The notes below the pieces were generated by a model. That model saw nothing but the letters and a program-made list of their open reading frames with translations. It did no database searches and had not been told where the DNA came from. The translations under genes were made by a program, and so were the position numbers. A DNA stretch of 25,972 bases, taken from F1-120-MAGs238 sp964484185. Its GTDB lineage: Bacteria; Planctomycetota; Phycisphaerae; Phycisphaerales; UBA1924. Below are positions 14,814 through 22,637 of the stretch, one piece after another; position 1 is the first letter of the stretch, and each line of letters starts with the position of its first letter. The DNA lies in NCBI GenBank assembly GCA_964484185.1, contig CAZAEQ010000054.1, forward strand, positions 1 through 25,972, read 5' to 3'.

Positions 14814-16532
14814 TCAGCACCCCATGCTGAACGCGTCGACAAAGTCGAGGTAATCGAAGAAGTCGATAACGCCGTCAGCGTTGAAATCTGCCGCGGGCGA
14901 ATTCGAACTGAAGGCATCGACGAAGTCGAGGTAGTCGAAGAAGTCGACGGTGTCGTCGCAGTTGAAGTCGGCGGCACAGATTGGCGGGGGCGCATCGGAT
15001 CGAACGATGTGCAGGCTGTGCAGATAGGCTTCAAGGCGGGTGTACCCACCGGGTGACGCCGGGAGATATCCGTCCGGCAACATCGGATTGGAAGCGTGCG
15101 TCACTTCCCATGCATCGGGCATGCCGTCCATATCAGTATCAACCGGTGCGACGCCGCTTCGATACACCGGCCAGTCCCGGGTTCCATTCCCGTCCAAGTC
15201 GTCAAAGATCTCATCTTGGTGGTCGATGAGCCCGCCCTGGTGCAGCAGGAAGGTCCAGACGGATCGAGTGTCGATCGCGTCCCGGCCGTGCGCGATCAGC
15301 CCGGCCCCTGCTCCCGCTCGCTCGGCGATCGCCGCAACGGCGTCGCCGACACCGAGTCGCGAGACATACGCGGGGGTGAACAGCCTCGACGGAGAGACCA
15401 CAAATCCTGTGGCCGGGAATGTCCAGTAAAACTGTGGGCCCGAGGCATCGGACACGAGCTCCGTATCTGTCTGAAATCGGTTTCCGGATCGGTACAGCTG
15501 GATCGCGAGTGGATTGAGGCCGCCTCGGTCGTCGCAGTCAGGGTCGGCGCGAAGATCAACCCGGCGGATCACGGGGTTGCTTTGGCTGGAGTCCGGACCA
15601 AACCGAAAGAAGTTTCCTTCGAGGTGGGTTTGAATGGAGGCCGTATTCGCCGCATCGCACATCTGAAACTGGGTTCCGTATTCACCAGTTGGGCCCCAGT
15701 TGTAGAAGGAGTTTCCGATGATCTCGGTCTGAATGATGCCCGAGCCTTGGCCTGCAACAAGAGGAATCCGCAACGAGTCGTGCGCGAAGAGGTTATGAAG
15801 CAGCGAGAGGCGATTGGTTCCGGGAAGGCGGTTCACAATCAGCAAGCCGCAACTGTGGTCTGACCGTCCATCGCTTCGGCACGACCGGCTGCCGCCGCGC
15901 AGGCCATAGCTGGTGATCGACCACTGCACGGTAACGAGATCGCAGTCGACGAATGAGAGATTCTCGTCGGTCGAGAAACTAACAGAACAGGAATCGACCA
16001 TAACGTTGCGGCAACGCGCAAAGCCGATCGTGTCGATGTTCCCCGTCTGGCCCGGGTTGCACCCCGGCCTGACTGTCAGGTTCCGAATGATGATCTGCGA
16101 GGCATCCACAAAGCCCAGTCCCTCGCCTCGAACATACACCCCGTCCCCGGGCGCAGTTTCACCCGCGATCGTGATGAACGACTGTGTAGATTGAATCTGG
16201 CTCTCGAGCACGATCACCCCCGACACCCGAAATACGACGATGCGCGGCTCGTTCATCGGACGCGTGAGCGCGTCCCGGAGCGACCCCGGCCCCGAGTCAT
16301 TGAGATTGGTCACCGGCACAACGACGCCGCCGCGGCCGCCAACCGTGAACTTTCCGAATCCTTCCGCGCCGGGAAACGCGGGGAGTTCGCGGGGGCAGGA
16401 CTGCGCCAACCCCGCCTTTGAAGACCCAAGGATGGCCGCCACAAGCGTTGCGCTGGCCGCGAATCGGCCGATATGGCTGAGTTGCTTCGAGCACTTCTGC
16501 ACCCTTCGACTTCCACTCGTCATAGCGATCAT
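14814..16532 (-). CDS. Secreted pectate-lyase-like beta-helix protein with GC-type dockerin tail
   Basis: A 572-residue protein. A signal peptide (basic start, hydrophobic 24-40, cleavage near GLA-QS at 43) leads into AFPGAEGFGKFTVGGRGGVV and NLNDSGPGSLRDAL (52-88), the typical opening of family PL1-like right-handed beta-helix proteins. Parallel-helix repeats follow (IIIRNLTVRPG, NVMVDSCSVSFS, DLVTVQWSITSYG). A DTDMDGMPDAWEV segment (type-3 calcium repeat) comes before the C-terminal pair of EF-hand-like units and a final Met-Gly-Cys. It is probably an extracellular polysaccharide lyase or binding protein; catalytic arginine and calcium ligands could not be assigned with confidence. AAAGGAG just before the ATG at 16532 supports the start. 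Codon 4 is a second ATG. Confidence 0.85.
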   Translation of the reverse strand: MIAMTSGSRRVQKCSKQLSHIGRFAASATLVAAILGSSKAGLAQSCPRELPAFPGAEGFGKFTVGGRGGVVVPVTNLNDSGPGSLRDALTRPMNEPRIVVFRVSGVIVLESQIQSTQSFITIAGETAPGDGVYVRGEGLGFVDASQIIIRNLTVRPGCNPGQTGNIDTIGFARCRNVMVDSCSVSFSTDENLSFVDCDLVTVQWSITSYGLRGGSRSCRSDGRSDHSCGLLIVNRLPGTNRLSLLHNLFAHDSLRIPLVAGQGSGIIQTEIIGNSFYNWGPTGEYGTQFQMCDAANTASIQTHLEGNFFRFGPDSSQSNPVIRRVDLRADPDCDDRGGLNPLAIQLYRSGNRFQTDTELVSDASGPQFYWTFPATGFVVSPSRLFTPAYVSRLGVGDAVAAIAERAGAGAGLIAHGRDAIDTRSVWTFLLHQGGLIDHQDEIFDDLDGNGTRDWPVYRSGVAPVDTDMDGMPDAWEVTHASNPMLPDGYLPASPGGYTRLEAYLHSLHIVRSDAPPPICAADFNCDDTVDFFDYLDFVDAFSSNSPAADFNADGVIDFFDYLDFVDAFSMGC

Positions 16533-16772
16533 GGTTGCTCCTTTGGTGTGTTCTGCTGCTTCGGGCCGGTCGCTTCGTACCGCACCATAAGCATAGGTTC
16601 TACTTCGGCACGGGGGATGCCCCGCTCATCGCCTTCACTCGCCAGATTGTGGTTTTTGAGCTACGCAATGGGCACTTCTAAGAAGATACACAGTATGAGA
16701 AACATGTACAATAACAATCAAGATCGGCCCAAGAGAGTTCACGCACAAGCGCTGGTGTTACCGATCGGTCGG
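16533..16772 (-). other. Intergenic region before the pectate-lyase-like gene
   Basis: A 240-base region without a plausible gene. It holds the CCGATCGGTAAC motif at its upstream end, a small inverted repeat CGGGG/CCCCG (16611-16615, 16620-16624) and the ribosome binding site AAAGGAG close to 16540. It is the longest gap in the minus-strand secreted-protein cluster, so a separate promoter for the pectate-lyase-like gene is likely here. Confidence 0.4.
16756..16768 (-). repeat. CCGATCGGTAAC motif, copy 3
   Basis: On the minus strand this reads CCGATCGGTAACA, matching 13 bases of the copy at 9402-9414. It lies 224 bases upstream of the pectate-lyase-like gene and 5 bases beyond the stop of the beta-strand-repeat protein gene, in the same orientation to its downstream gene as the copies before the BNR protein gene. 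Confidence 0.45.
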
Positions 16773-19694
16773 TCAGCAGCCCGCGCTGAACGCGTCGACA
16801 AAATCGAGGTAATCAAAGAAGTCGATTCCGCCGTCCTGGTTGAAGTCTGCCGCCGGATCGTTTGCGCTGAAGGCGTCGACAAAGTCGAGGTAGTCGAAGA
16901 AGTCCGTCCCACCGTCGGAGTTGAAGTCGGCGGGGCAGTCTGAGACCACTGCCAAGCGCACGGAGTTGGGCAGATACTCGACCTGCCAGAGGAGGCCGCT
17001 GGAGAGCGCGGGGAGATTGGTTGTGGGGAACTGGCCTGAGATGAAGGCCGCTTCGAGGATCGTAAAAGAATCTCCCTGCGCGGGGGTGAAGCCGTTCACG
17101 AGTTGGACATCGAGGGTGCCAGCGGCGACACTCGCGCCTCCGCCTGTTACTACCACGCGGTCGTTACTCACAGCGCTGGCGATGTCGATGCGGAGAGTGC
17201 CGGTGGCGAACTGTGAGTAGGTGCCATTCACGGTGAGGGTGCCGACGGGGTTGAAGTTGAAGCCCTCGGGGGCGACAATGCCGTCGTTTGCCACAAGCCC
17301 GCCGATGATGCCGGGGCCGGCGAGCGTTGCGCCCGCGGCGACAGTGACTAACCCCGGACCTGTCGCGGAACCGCTAAGGTTGACGACGAAGAGCGTGCCC
17401 TGGTTGATGTTGGTGGAACCCGTATATGTGTTGTTGGTGTTGAGGTAGAGAGTGTTGGGCCCGGTTTTGGTGAGGCCCGCGCCGTTGTTGATTTGCGCAA
17501 CGTTCTTGAGCGTGCCGCTGCGGAACTGGATGTTGTCTATGGGGGATGGGCCAGCGCCGATCGCGTGCCCCATCATGTCCAGCGTTGCGCCGTCCATGAT
17601 GACTGCGCTCACGCCCGCGCCGCCATCGGTGATGTCGCCGTCGATATGCACGATTCCGCCGGGGAGGTTGAGTGTGCTACTCGCGCCGTTCTGGCTCATG
17701 AGGACACCTGATGCGCCGCAGTCGAGACGCGTGAGTCCACCCTGAATGGTGAGTGTGCTCGAAGCAGTTGCAACATCGCCCAAGTGCAGCCCCAGGCACG
17801 AAAGTGTGCCGCCGTTCGAAAGGTTGACGGCGCCGGCGGCGGGAGTGCCGCCGCTCGGTTCCGCCTTGCCGACGATGAGCAGTCCCTGATTGGTCCATGT
17901 GGAACCTGCGCCGTTGATGGTCAACGTTCCCGATGCGTCGATCCCTTCGCCCACGTATGTGTCAAACGCTGTGACATCTGCGCCGGCGAGCACAGCCATT
18001 GTGCTCTGCGAGGCGAGCCCGATCTTGAGCAGCGCAGTGCTCGTCAGGGACGAGTTCTCGCCGGTGATGGTCGCCGCGCCGTTGTCCACGACGCCGATGA
18101 ATACGCCCGGGCAGGAGACCGCGGCACCGGCCTCGACGGTGAGCGTCCCTTCACCGGTGTTGCCGATCCACATCTCGCCGGTATTGACCCACGTTGATCC
18201 CGCGCCGCTGACGGTAATACTGCCCGGCGCGCCAGTGATGCCGTAGAGGCGGGTGCTGCCGCCGGTCACATCGGCGCCGGCGGTTACCCGAAACGATCCG
18301 ACACCACTTGCGCCGCCGAAGAATGCTATTCCGCTATAGGTGAACGACGAGCTCGCGCCTGTGAGCGTGAACTCATGATCCGGACCGATGATGGGAACGA
18401 AGGCGGTACTGGGGGCAACTGCAATATCGCCGGTCACGGTGACATCCTGGAGCAGTTGGATCCCACCACCGGGATTGTTGAGCGTGATATCTCGTGCGAG
18501 CGTCGGGGTATTGAGTATCAGATGACCGGGGGGGCCGACGAGAATCGGTGTGATGCCTGTGCCCAGCGCGCCCGGATGGTTGACCTGAAGCGTTCCATTG
18601 ATTGTCCAATCGCCGACGTAGTTGTTGGCGGAGTTGAGTTGGACCGTGCCGGTGCCGATGGTCGTTGCTCCGCTGCCATTGTTCCAGACGCTCGCGCCGT
18701 TAGTACCGAGGATGAGTGTGTCGTTTGCGGTGAGGCCGCCGTTGAGCGTCATGGGGCCGGCGACGCTGGCGAAGCCATTGAAGGTGTGCGTGCCGGTGCC
18801 GCCGCGGATGGTTGTGCCGGCGGAGGGAAAGACGGTGCCAGCGAAGATGCCGCTGCCGTTGTTGATTTCGAGCACCGCGCCGCTTGAGAGGCTGACCGAA
18901 CCTGGGGTGCCCAGCGCGGTGGCGCTGTTGATGCGGAGGAGAGGGACGCTGACGAAGGTCGAGCCGGTGCGGGTGCTGGGGCTGTTGAGTTCCACGGTGC
19001 CAGAGCCGGTGAATGTGAGCGGATTGGCGTTTGCGCCCAGTGCCTGATTGAGATCGAGGAAGGCGTTGTTGAGCAGTTCGATGGTTCCGCCAAGCGCGCC
19101 AGCCGTGATCGTCCTTCCCGTGATGAGGAAGTTTGGATTGGTGATGCCGTCGAGCTGCAGGCGGCCGCCGCTGATGGTGATGTCATTGGCGGTGTTACCG
19201 AGGACGACGTTGGAGCGCACGTAGAGTGTGCTGCCGAAGCCCGTGATGCTGATGAGGCCGGAAAAAGCGTTAGATGAGACGGGCAGGAGGCGGAGTGTGC
19301 CGCCGCCAGTTTTGGTGAGTCCGGCGGAGCCGTTGATGACGGTGTTGATGGTGGCGGTGCGACCGCTGGCAACGTCTACGCCGCCGTTGATGATGAACAT
19401 CTGGCCGCCCTGGAGTGTGTAGTCGTTGTTGAATGCGAGACTGGCGCAGAACTCGGTGGTGGTCATCAGGATGGTGGCCTGGTTGAGGGGGATGGTGGTT
19501 GGGAAGATCGCCGCGTCGGCGTTGGTTGGCTCGGTGTTGTCGAGCCAGTTGGTGATGGTGGACCACTGGGCGTTGCCAGCGGAATTGTCCCAAGTGTCGG
19601 AGAAGGTGGTTGAGGCGCTTGCGGCGATGCCGCAGAGAGCGATGAGAAGGCGTGGACGATTTGACTGGGAAGAGAAGAGTGTGGAAGTACGCAT
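16773..19694 (-). CDS. Autotransporter-type beta-strand-repeat protein with GC-type dockerin tail
   Basis: A 973-residue protein starting at the ATG at 19694 (AAGGAG 7 bases upstream, signal peptide with cleavage near ASA-STT at about 29). The frame stays open to 20456, but that part overlaps the neighbouring gene and is a shadow. The body is Gly/Thr/Ala-rich beta-helix. It contains autotransporter-associated beta-strand repeats (LTKTGGGTLRL, LTKTGPNTLYL with NNTYTGSTNINQGTL) and repeats of the type VSGAGSTWVNTGEMWIGNTG, INGAGSTWTNQGLLIVG and GTLTVEAGA. There is no C-terminal beta-barrel. Instead it ends in two EF-hand-like units (DFNSDGGTDFFDYLDF, DFNQDGGIDFFDYLDF) and a terminal Gly-Cys. 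It is probably a long surface-displayed fibre or adhesin, anchored by its dockerin-like tail rather than by an autotransporter domain. Confidence 0.85.
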   Translation of the reverse strand: MRTSTLFSSQSNRPRLLIALCGIAASASTTFSDTWDNSAGNAQWSTITNWLDNTEPTNADAAIFPTTIPLNQATILMTTTEFCASLAFNNDYTLQGGQMFIINGGVDVASGRTATINTVINGSAGLTKTGGGTLRLLPVSSNAFSGLISITGFGSTLYVRSNVVLGNTANDITISGGRLQLDGITNPNFLITGRTITAGALGGTIELLNNAFLDLNQALGANANPLTFTGSGTVELNSPSTRTGSTFVSVPLLRINSATALGTPGSVSLSSGAVLEINNGSGIFAGTVFPSAGTTIRGGTGTHTFNGFASVAGPMTLNGGLTANDTLILGTNGASVWNNGSGATTIGTGTVQLNSANNYVGDWTINGTLQVNHPGALGTGITPILVGPPGHLILNTPTLARDITLNNPGGGIQLLQDVTVTGDIAVAPSTAFVPIIGPDHEFTLTGASSSFTYSGIAFFGGASGVGSFRVTAGADVTGGSTRLYGITGAPGSITVSGAGSTWVNTGEMWIGNTGEGTLTVEAGAAVSCPGVFIGVVDNGAATITGENSSLTSTALLKIGLASQSTMAVLAGADVTAFDTYVGEGIDASGTLTINGAGSTWTNQGLLIVGKAEPSGGTPAAGAVNLSNGGTLSCLGLHLGDVATASSTLTIQGGLTRLDCGASGVLMSQNGASSTLNLPGGIVHIDGDITDGGAGVSAVIMDGATLDMMGHAIGAGPSPIDNIQFRSGTLKNVAQINNGAGLTKTGPNTLYLNTNNTYTGSTNINQGTLFVVNLSGSATGPGLVTVAAGATLAGPGIIGGLVANDGIVAPEGFNFNPVGTLTVNGTYSQFATGTLRIDIASAVSNDRVVVTGGGASVAAGTLDVQLVNGFTPAQGDSFTILEAAFISGQFPTTNLPALSSGLLWQVEYLPNSVRLAVVSDCPADFNSDGGTDFFDYLDFVDAFSANDPAADFNQDGGIDFFDYLDFVDAFSAGC

Positions 19695-19779
19695 CTGGAG
19701 GCTCCTTAGACGTTCTATATCACGAGTAAATGAGCAAATATAAATAACATTATTAAATTGAACGGACGAGGGGAAGCGA
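19695..19779 (-). other. AT-rich intergenic spacer
   Basis: An 85-base gap between two minus-strand secreted-protein genes, with a strikingly AT-rich core (19727-19757, including AAATATAAATAACATTATTA). It could hold a promoter for the beta-strand-repeat gene, but I cannot assign -35/-10 boxes with confidence. Confidence 0.3.
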
Positions 19780-22572
19780 TCAGCATCCCGTGCTGAACGC
19801 GTCGACGAAATCAAGATAGTCGAAGAAGTCGATTGCGCCATCAGAGTTGTAATCCGCCGCGGGCGACTGCGAACTGAACGCAGCGAGGAAGTCGAGGTAG
19901 TCGAAGAAGTCGACATCGCTATCGCAGTTGAAGTCAGCGCCGCAGATGAAGATAGTTCCGATGCCGCTTGTGACTGAGCCGCACCCCGGATGATCAGCGA
20001 CAAAGTCGTAGGAGCCGGAGTCCTGCGGCTTAGCGTTTGCGATGCGGAGGCCGAAGCTGGCGTACTCGACGACAGAACCCCATGGTCTTGGGCCCAGGCC
20101 GAAGGGAACGCCGTTGTGCCGCCACTGGAATGTGAGGGGGAAGTAGCCAGGCGCGAGGGCGGGAAACAGCTCAGCATCATCTCCAACGCAGACTTGAACA
20201 GCGCTGGGTTGGCGGGCGATCCAGGGAATGCCATCGACGGTGTAGCGACCCCAAGCGGGTGCGACGAACTGACCGGAGCGGGCCGTGCCGAAGGTGCCGC
20301 CGGCGTGGACTTCGTTGCGGAATGATTGCAATGCTTGTACGGAGCCGTTGAGTCCGCCGCGGACTGCGCTCCAAGCAGTGCCATTCCATCGGGCGATGCG
20401 ATCAGCGGGGACACCGCTGACGGAAGTGAAATCGCCGCCGACATAGAGAAGGCCATCGGGGCCGACGGTGAGGGCGCGAACGGGAGCGTTGGCGCCGCTT
20501 GCGCCGAGTCCGGAGTAAGCGGTGCCGTTGTACTTGATGATATTGGGGATGACAGCGCCGAATTGTCCGCCGATAATGAGTTCGTTGTTGTAGACGGTGA
20601 GGGCGTAGACGGTGCCGCTGAAGAAGCTGGAAACGATGCTCCATGCGGAGCCGTTCCACCGGGCGAGGCCGCCAGTGCTGACGCCGCCGGCGGCGGTGAA
20701 TGTGCCGCCAGCGTAGAGCGCGCCGTTGTAGACGCGCAGCGCGTGGACAGTGCCGGAGTTCATGCCTGTGCCGAGGGGTTGCCAGTTGGTACCGTCATAG
20801 CGGGCAACTCGGTTGGCGGCGGTTGCGCCCGACATGGTGAAGGAGCCACCGGCGTAGGTGGAGTTGTTGAAGCGTTCGAGGGCGTGGACAGAGCTGTTGA
20901 AGCCCTGGCCCATCGTGAACCAGCTGGGAGGGAGGATCGTGGTGCCATCACGATCGCGGGAGTTTTCGCTGTAGCGGGCGATGTTATTGACGGTGAACCC
21001 GACGGTGCCCGGCAGAGCAACTCCGCCGAAGGTTCCGGCGACGAAGAGGTCTCGCTGCGGGGGGAAGGTGTTGCTGGTAACGCTCTTGAGCGCGCGGACC
21101 GTGCCGGAAACGTTGCCGAAGCTTGTGACTTCGTATCCATCCCATGCGGCAATATTGGCTGCGTCAAGAGAATGGAACGGATCGGCGGGGTTGGCGGCGA
21201 TCATGTGGATCTGTCCGCCGACAACGATGCGATTTCCGAACGTTGTGGTGGCGAGGATGTTCGGCGTTGCGCCGAACGTGGTCCACTCGTTGTTGACGAG
21301 TTGAATGATGCCTTGCGCCGCACCGGTGGGCACATTGCCGCCGATGAGACCGCTGGCGACGAGGCGCGGCGCGCTAGGGCCAGCGTTGTCAGGGTCCCAG
21401 GTGACGAAGCGGGAAGCCCAGCGCGTGTCGGCGAAGTTACCCAGCGTCTGGAAGGTTGTGCCGTTCCACATGGCGGGTGTGTCGATGCGATTCTGAGAAG
21501 CGTCGAGCACGCTGCCGCTCACTACAAGTTGAGGGAACTGCGGGCCGGCGGCATCGGGATCCCAGGTACCAACGCCCGAAGGTGATGTGAACTCCGGGGT
21601 ATTGAAACTTCGCCAGGATGTGCCGTTCCACGCGGCGATACCGTGGGCTTGAGTTGTATCTGCGTGTGAGAATCCTCCGACAACGACCACCTCCGCGTTG
21701 AGCGGGCCTGGGCCATCGGAGTCCCACGTGGTAAGGGCATCGGCGTAGGAGGCACGATCTGGATCGTTGGTGAGGCCATCACCCATGCGGCGCCAGCCGA
21801 CGCCGTCCCAAAGCGCGATGTGGTTGACGATCAAGTTGTTGGCGACGGTGAAGTGGCCAGCGGCGATGAGGTGTGGAAATGAGGGACCGGGACCATCAGG
21901 ATCCCAGGTTGTCAGTGCATCGACCCAGTTGTTCAGGCCGATGCCGAAGTTTCGCCAGGTGGTGCCGTCCCATCGGGCGATATTTTGACAGTCGACGGCA
22001 CCGGCCCGGCTGAAGTCACCCGCGACGACGAGGTTGGGAGGCTGCGGACCTGTGCCATCTGGATCCCACACGGTCAGAGCGGCGACCCAGCCGGAAGACG
22101 GTTCAGAAAGGCCGCCGCCGATTTGGCTCCAGCTGGTGCCGTTCCACGCGGCGAGGTAGTTGGCAGGTTGTCCGCCGGCATTTCGGAAGTTGCCGCCGGC
22201 GACGAGGAATTGTCCTGTTGGTGAGTTCCAGACGAGCGTGTCCATCACGGTGGCATCTACACCGTCGCCAAGGGGGGACCAAGAAGTGCCGTCCCACTGG
22301 GCGATGCCGTGGATGTCGATGCCATTGAGGTAGACATCTTGCCCGCCGACGATGACGCGAGGGAGAGTTGCGCTGGGCGGCGTGTAGAGGGTGAGGGCTC
22401 GGGCGCCGACGACGCGAAAGGGCGCGTGGTGGCCCGGGGTGTAGATCCAGTCGTCACACTGGGCGAGGACGGGCGCGGGCAACACGGGCAGCACGGCGAC
22501 GGAGATCGAAACAAGGATCGCTCGGAGCAGAGTGGGGATCGGGATAGCTATTTTAAAGTTATGTGACTTCAT
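19780..22572 (-). CDS. Secreted WDGTSW-repeat beta-propeller with Ig-like domain and GC-type dockerin tail
   Basis: A 930-residue protein from the ATG at 22572. An in-frame ATG at 22587 exists, but its own second codon forms the GGAG (22582-22585) that lies 9 bases before 22572. The signal peptide ends near PVLA-QC (about 37-38). The body consists of roughly ten or more units of the form IA.WDGTSW.PLG.G, each followed by a hydrophobic strand such as LVVAGDF or LYAGGTFT, a delta-60/kelch-like propeller pattern. An Ig-like domain follows (QPSAVQVCVGDDAEL to DSGSYDFV, with paired cysteines). The tail has two EF-hand-like units, the first slightly degenerate (DFLAAFSS), and ends in Thr-Gly-Cys. 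It is probably an extracellular binding or display protein; no catalytic motif was seen. Confidence 0.85.
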   Translation of the reverse strand: MKSHNFKIAIPIPTLLRAILVSISVAVLPVLPAPVLAQCDDWIYTPGHHAPFRVVGARALTLYTPPSATLPRVIVGGQDVYLNGIDIHGIAQWDGTSWSPLGDGVDATVMDTLVWNSPTGQFLVAGGNFRNAGGQPANYLAAWNGTSWSQIGGGLSEPSSGWVAALTVWDPDGTGPQPPNLVVAGDFSRAGAVDCQNIARWDGTTWRNFGIGLNNWVDALTTWDPDGPGPSFPHLIAAGHFTVANNLIVNHIALWDGVGWRRMGDGLTNDPDRASYADALTTWDSDGPGPLNAEVVVVGGFSHADTTQAHGIAAWNGTSWRSFNTPEFTSPSGVGTWDPDAAGPQFPQLVVSGSVLDASQNRIDTPAMWNGTTFQTLGNFADTRWASRFVTWDPDNAGPSAPRLVASGLIGGNVPTGAAQGIIQLVNNEWTTFGATPNILATTTFGNRIVVGGQIHMIAANPADPFHSLDAANIAAWDGYEVTSFGNVSGTVRALKSVTSNTFPPQRDLFVAGTFGGVALPGTVGFTVNNIARYSENSRDRDGTTILPPSWFTMGQGFNSSVHALERFNNSTYAGGSFTMSGATAANRVARYDGTNWQPLGTGMNSGTVHALRVYNGALYAGGTFTAAGGVSTGGLARWNGSAWSIVSSFFSGTVYALTVYNNELIIGGQFGAVIPNIIKYNGTAYSGLGASGANAPVRALTVGPDGLLYVGGDFTSVSGVPADRIARWNGTAWSAVRGGLNGSVQALQSFRNEVHAGGTFGTARSGQFVAPAWGRYTVDGIPWIARQPSAVQVCVGDDAELFPALAPGYFPLTFQWRHNGVPFGLGPRPWGSVVEYASFGLRIANAKPQDSGSYDFVADHPGCGSVTSGIGTIFICGADFNCDSDVDFFDYLDFLAAFSSQSPAADYNSDGAIDFFDYLDFVDAFSTGC

Positions 22573-22581
22573 GTAAACGGT

Positions 22582-22585
22582 CTCC
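22582..22585 (-). promoter_or_regulatory. Ribosome binding site deciding the start at 22572
   Basis: GGAG on the minus strand, 9 bases before the ATG at 22572. It lies inside the sequence ATGGAGACC that would otherwise be read as a start at 22587. The same arrangement occurs before 24110. Confidence 0.5.
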
Positions 22586-22589
22586 ATAA

Positions 22590-22602
22590 GCGACTTAGTC
22601 GC
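22590..22602 (-). other. 13-base palindrome (GCGACTTAGTCGC)
   Basis: A perfect inverted repeat, with 6-base arms around a single T or a 5-bp stem with a 3-base loop. It lies 18 bases before the start at 22572, directly next to its ribosome binding site. There is no T tract on the minus strand. It could be an operator or an RNA hairpin controlling translation. Confidence 0.35.
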
Positions 22603-22637
22603 ATTGTTCCGAAGGGATTTCGTTCAGTGTTCAACCG

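Noticed and set aside
11691..19942. Inverted DNA repeats formed by dockerin tails at 11.7 kb (+) and 14.8, 16.8 and 19.8 kb (-) as recombination sites
   Set aside because: The copies differ at many synonymous positions, so the similarity is kept at protein level and long identical DNA stretches for inversion are lacking.
19695..20456. Upstream extension of the beta-strand-repeat gene to 20456
   Set aside because: The extension overlaps the neighbouring gene in another frame and is Ser/Thr/Ala-rich shadow sequence. The ATG at 19694 has a good ribosome binding site and a signal peptide.
20326..21585. 419-residue plus-strand open frame
   Set aside because: It lies wholly inside the WDGTSW-repeat gene on the opposite strand, has low-complexity Ala/Glu/Gly/Asp composition and no domain. 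It is a product of repeat and codon bias.
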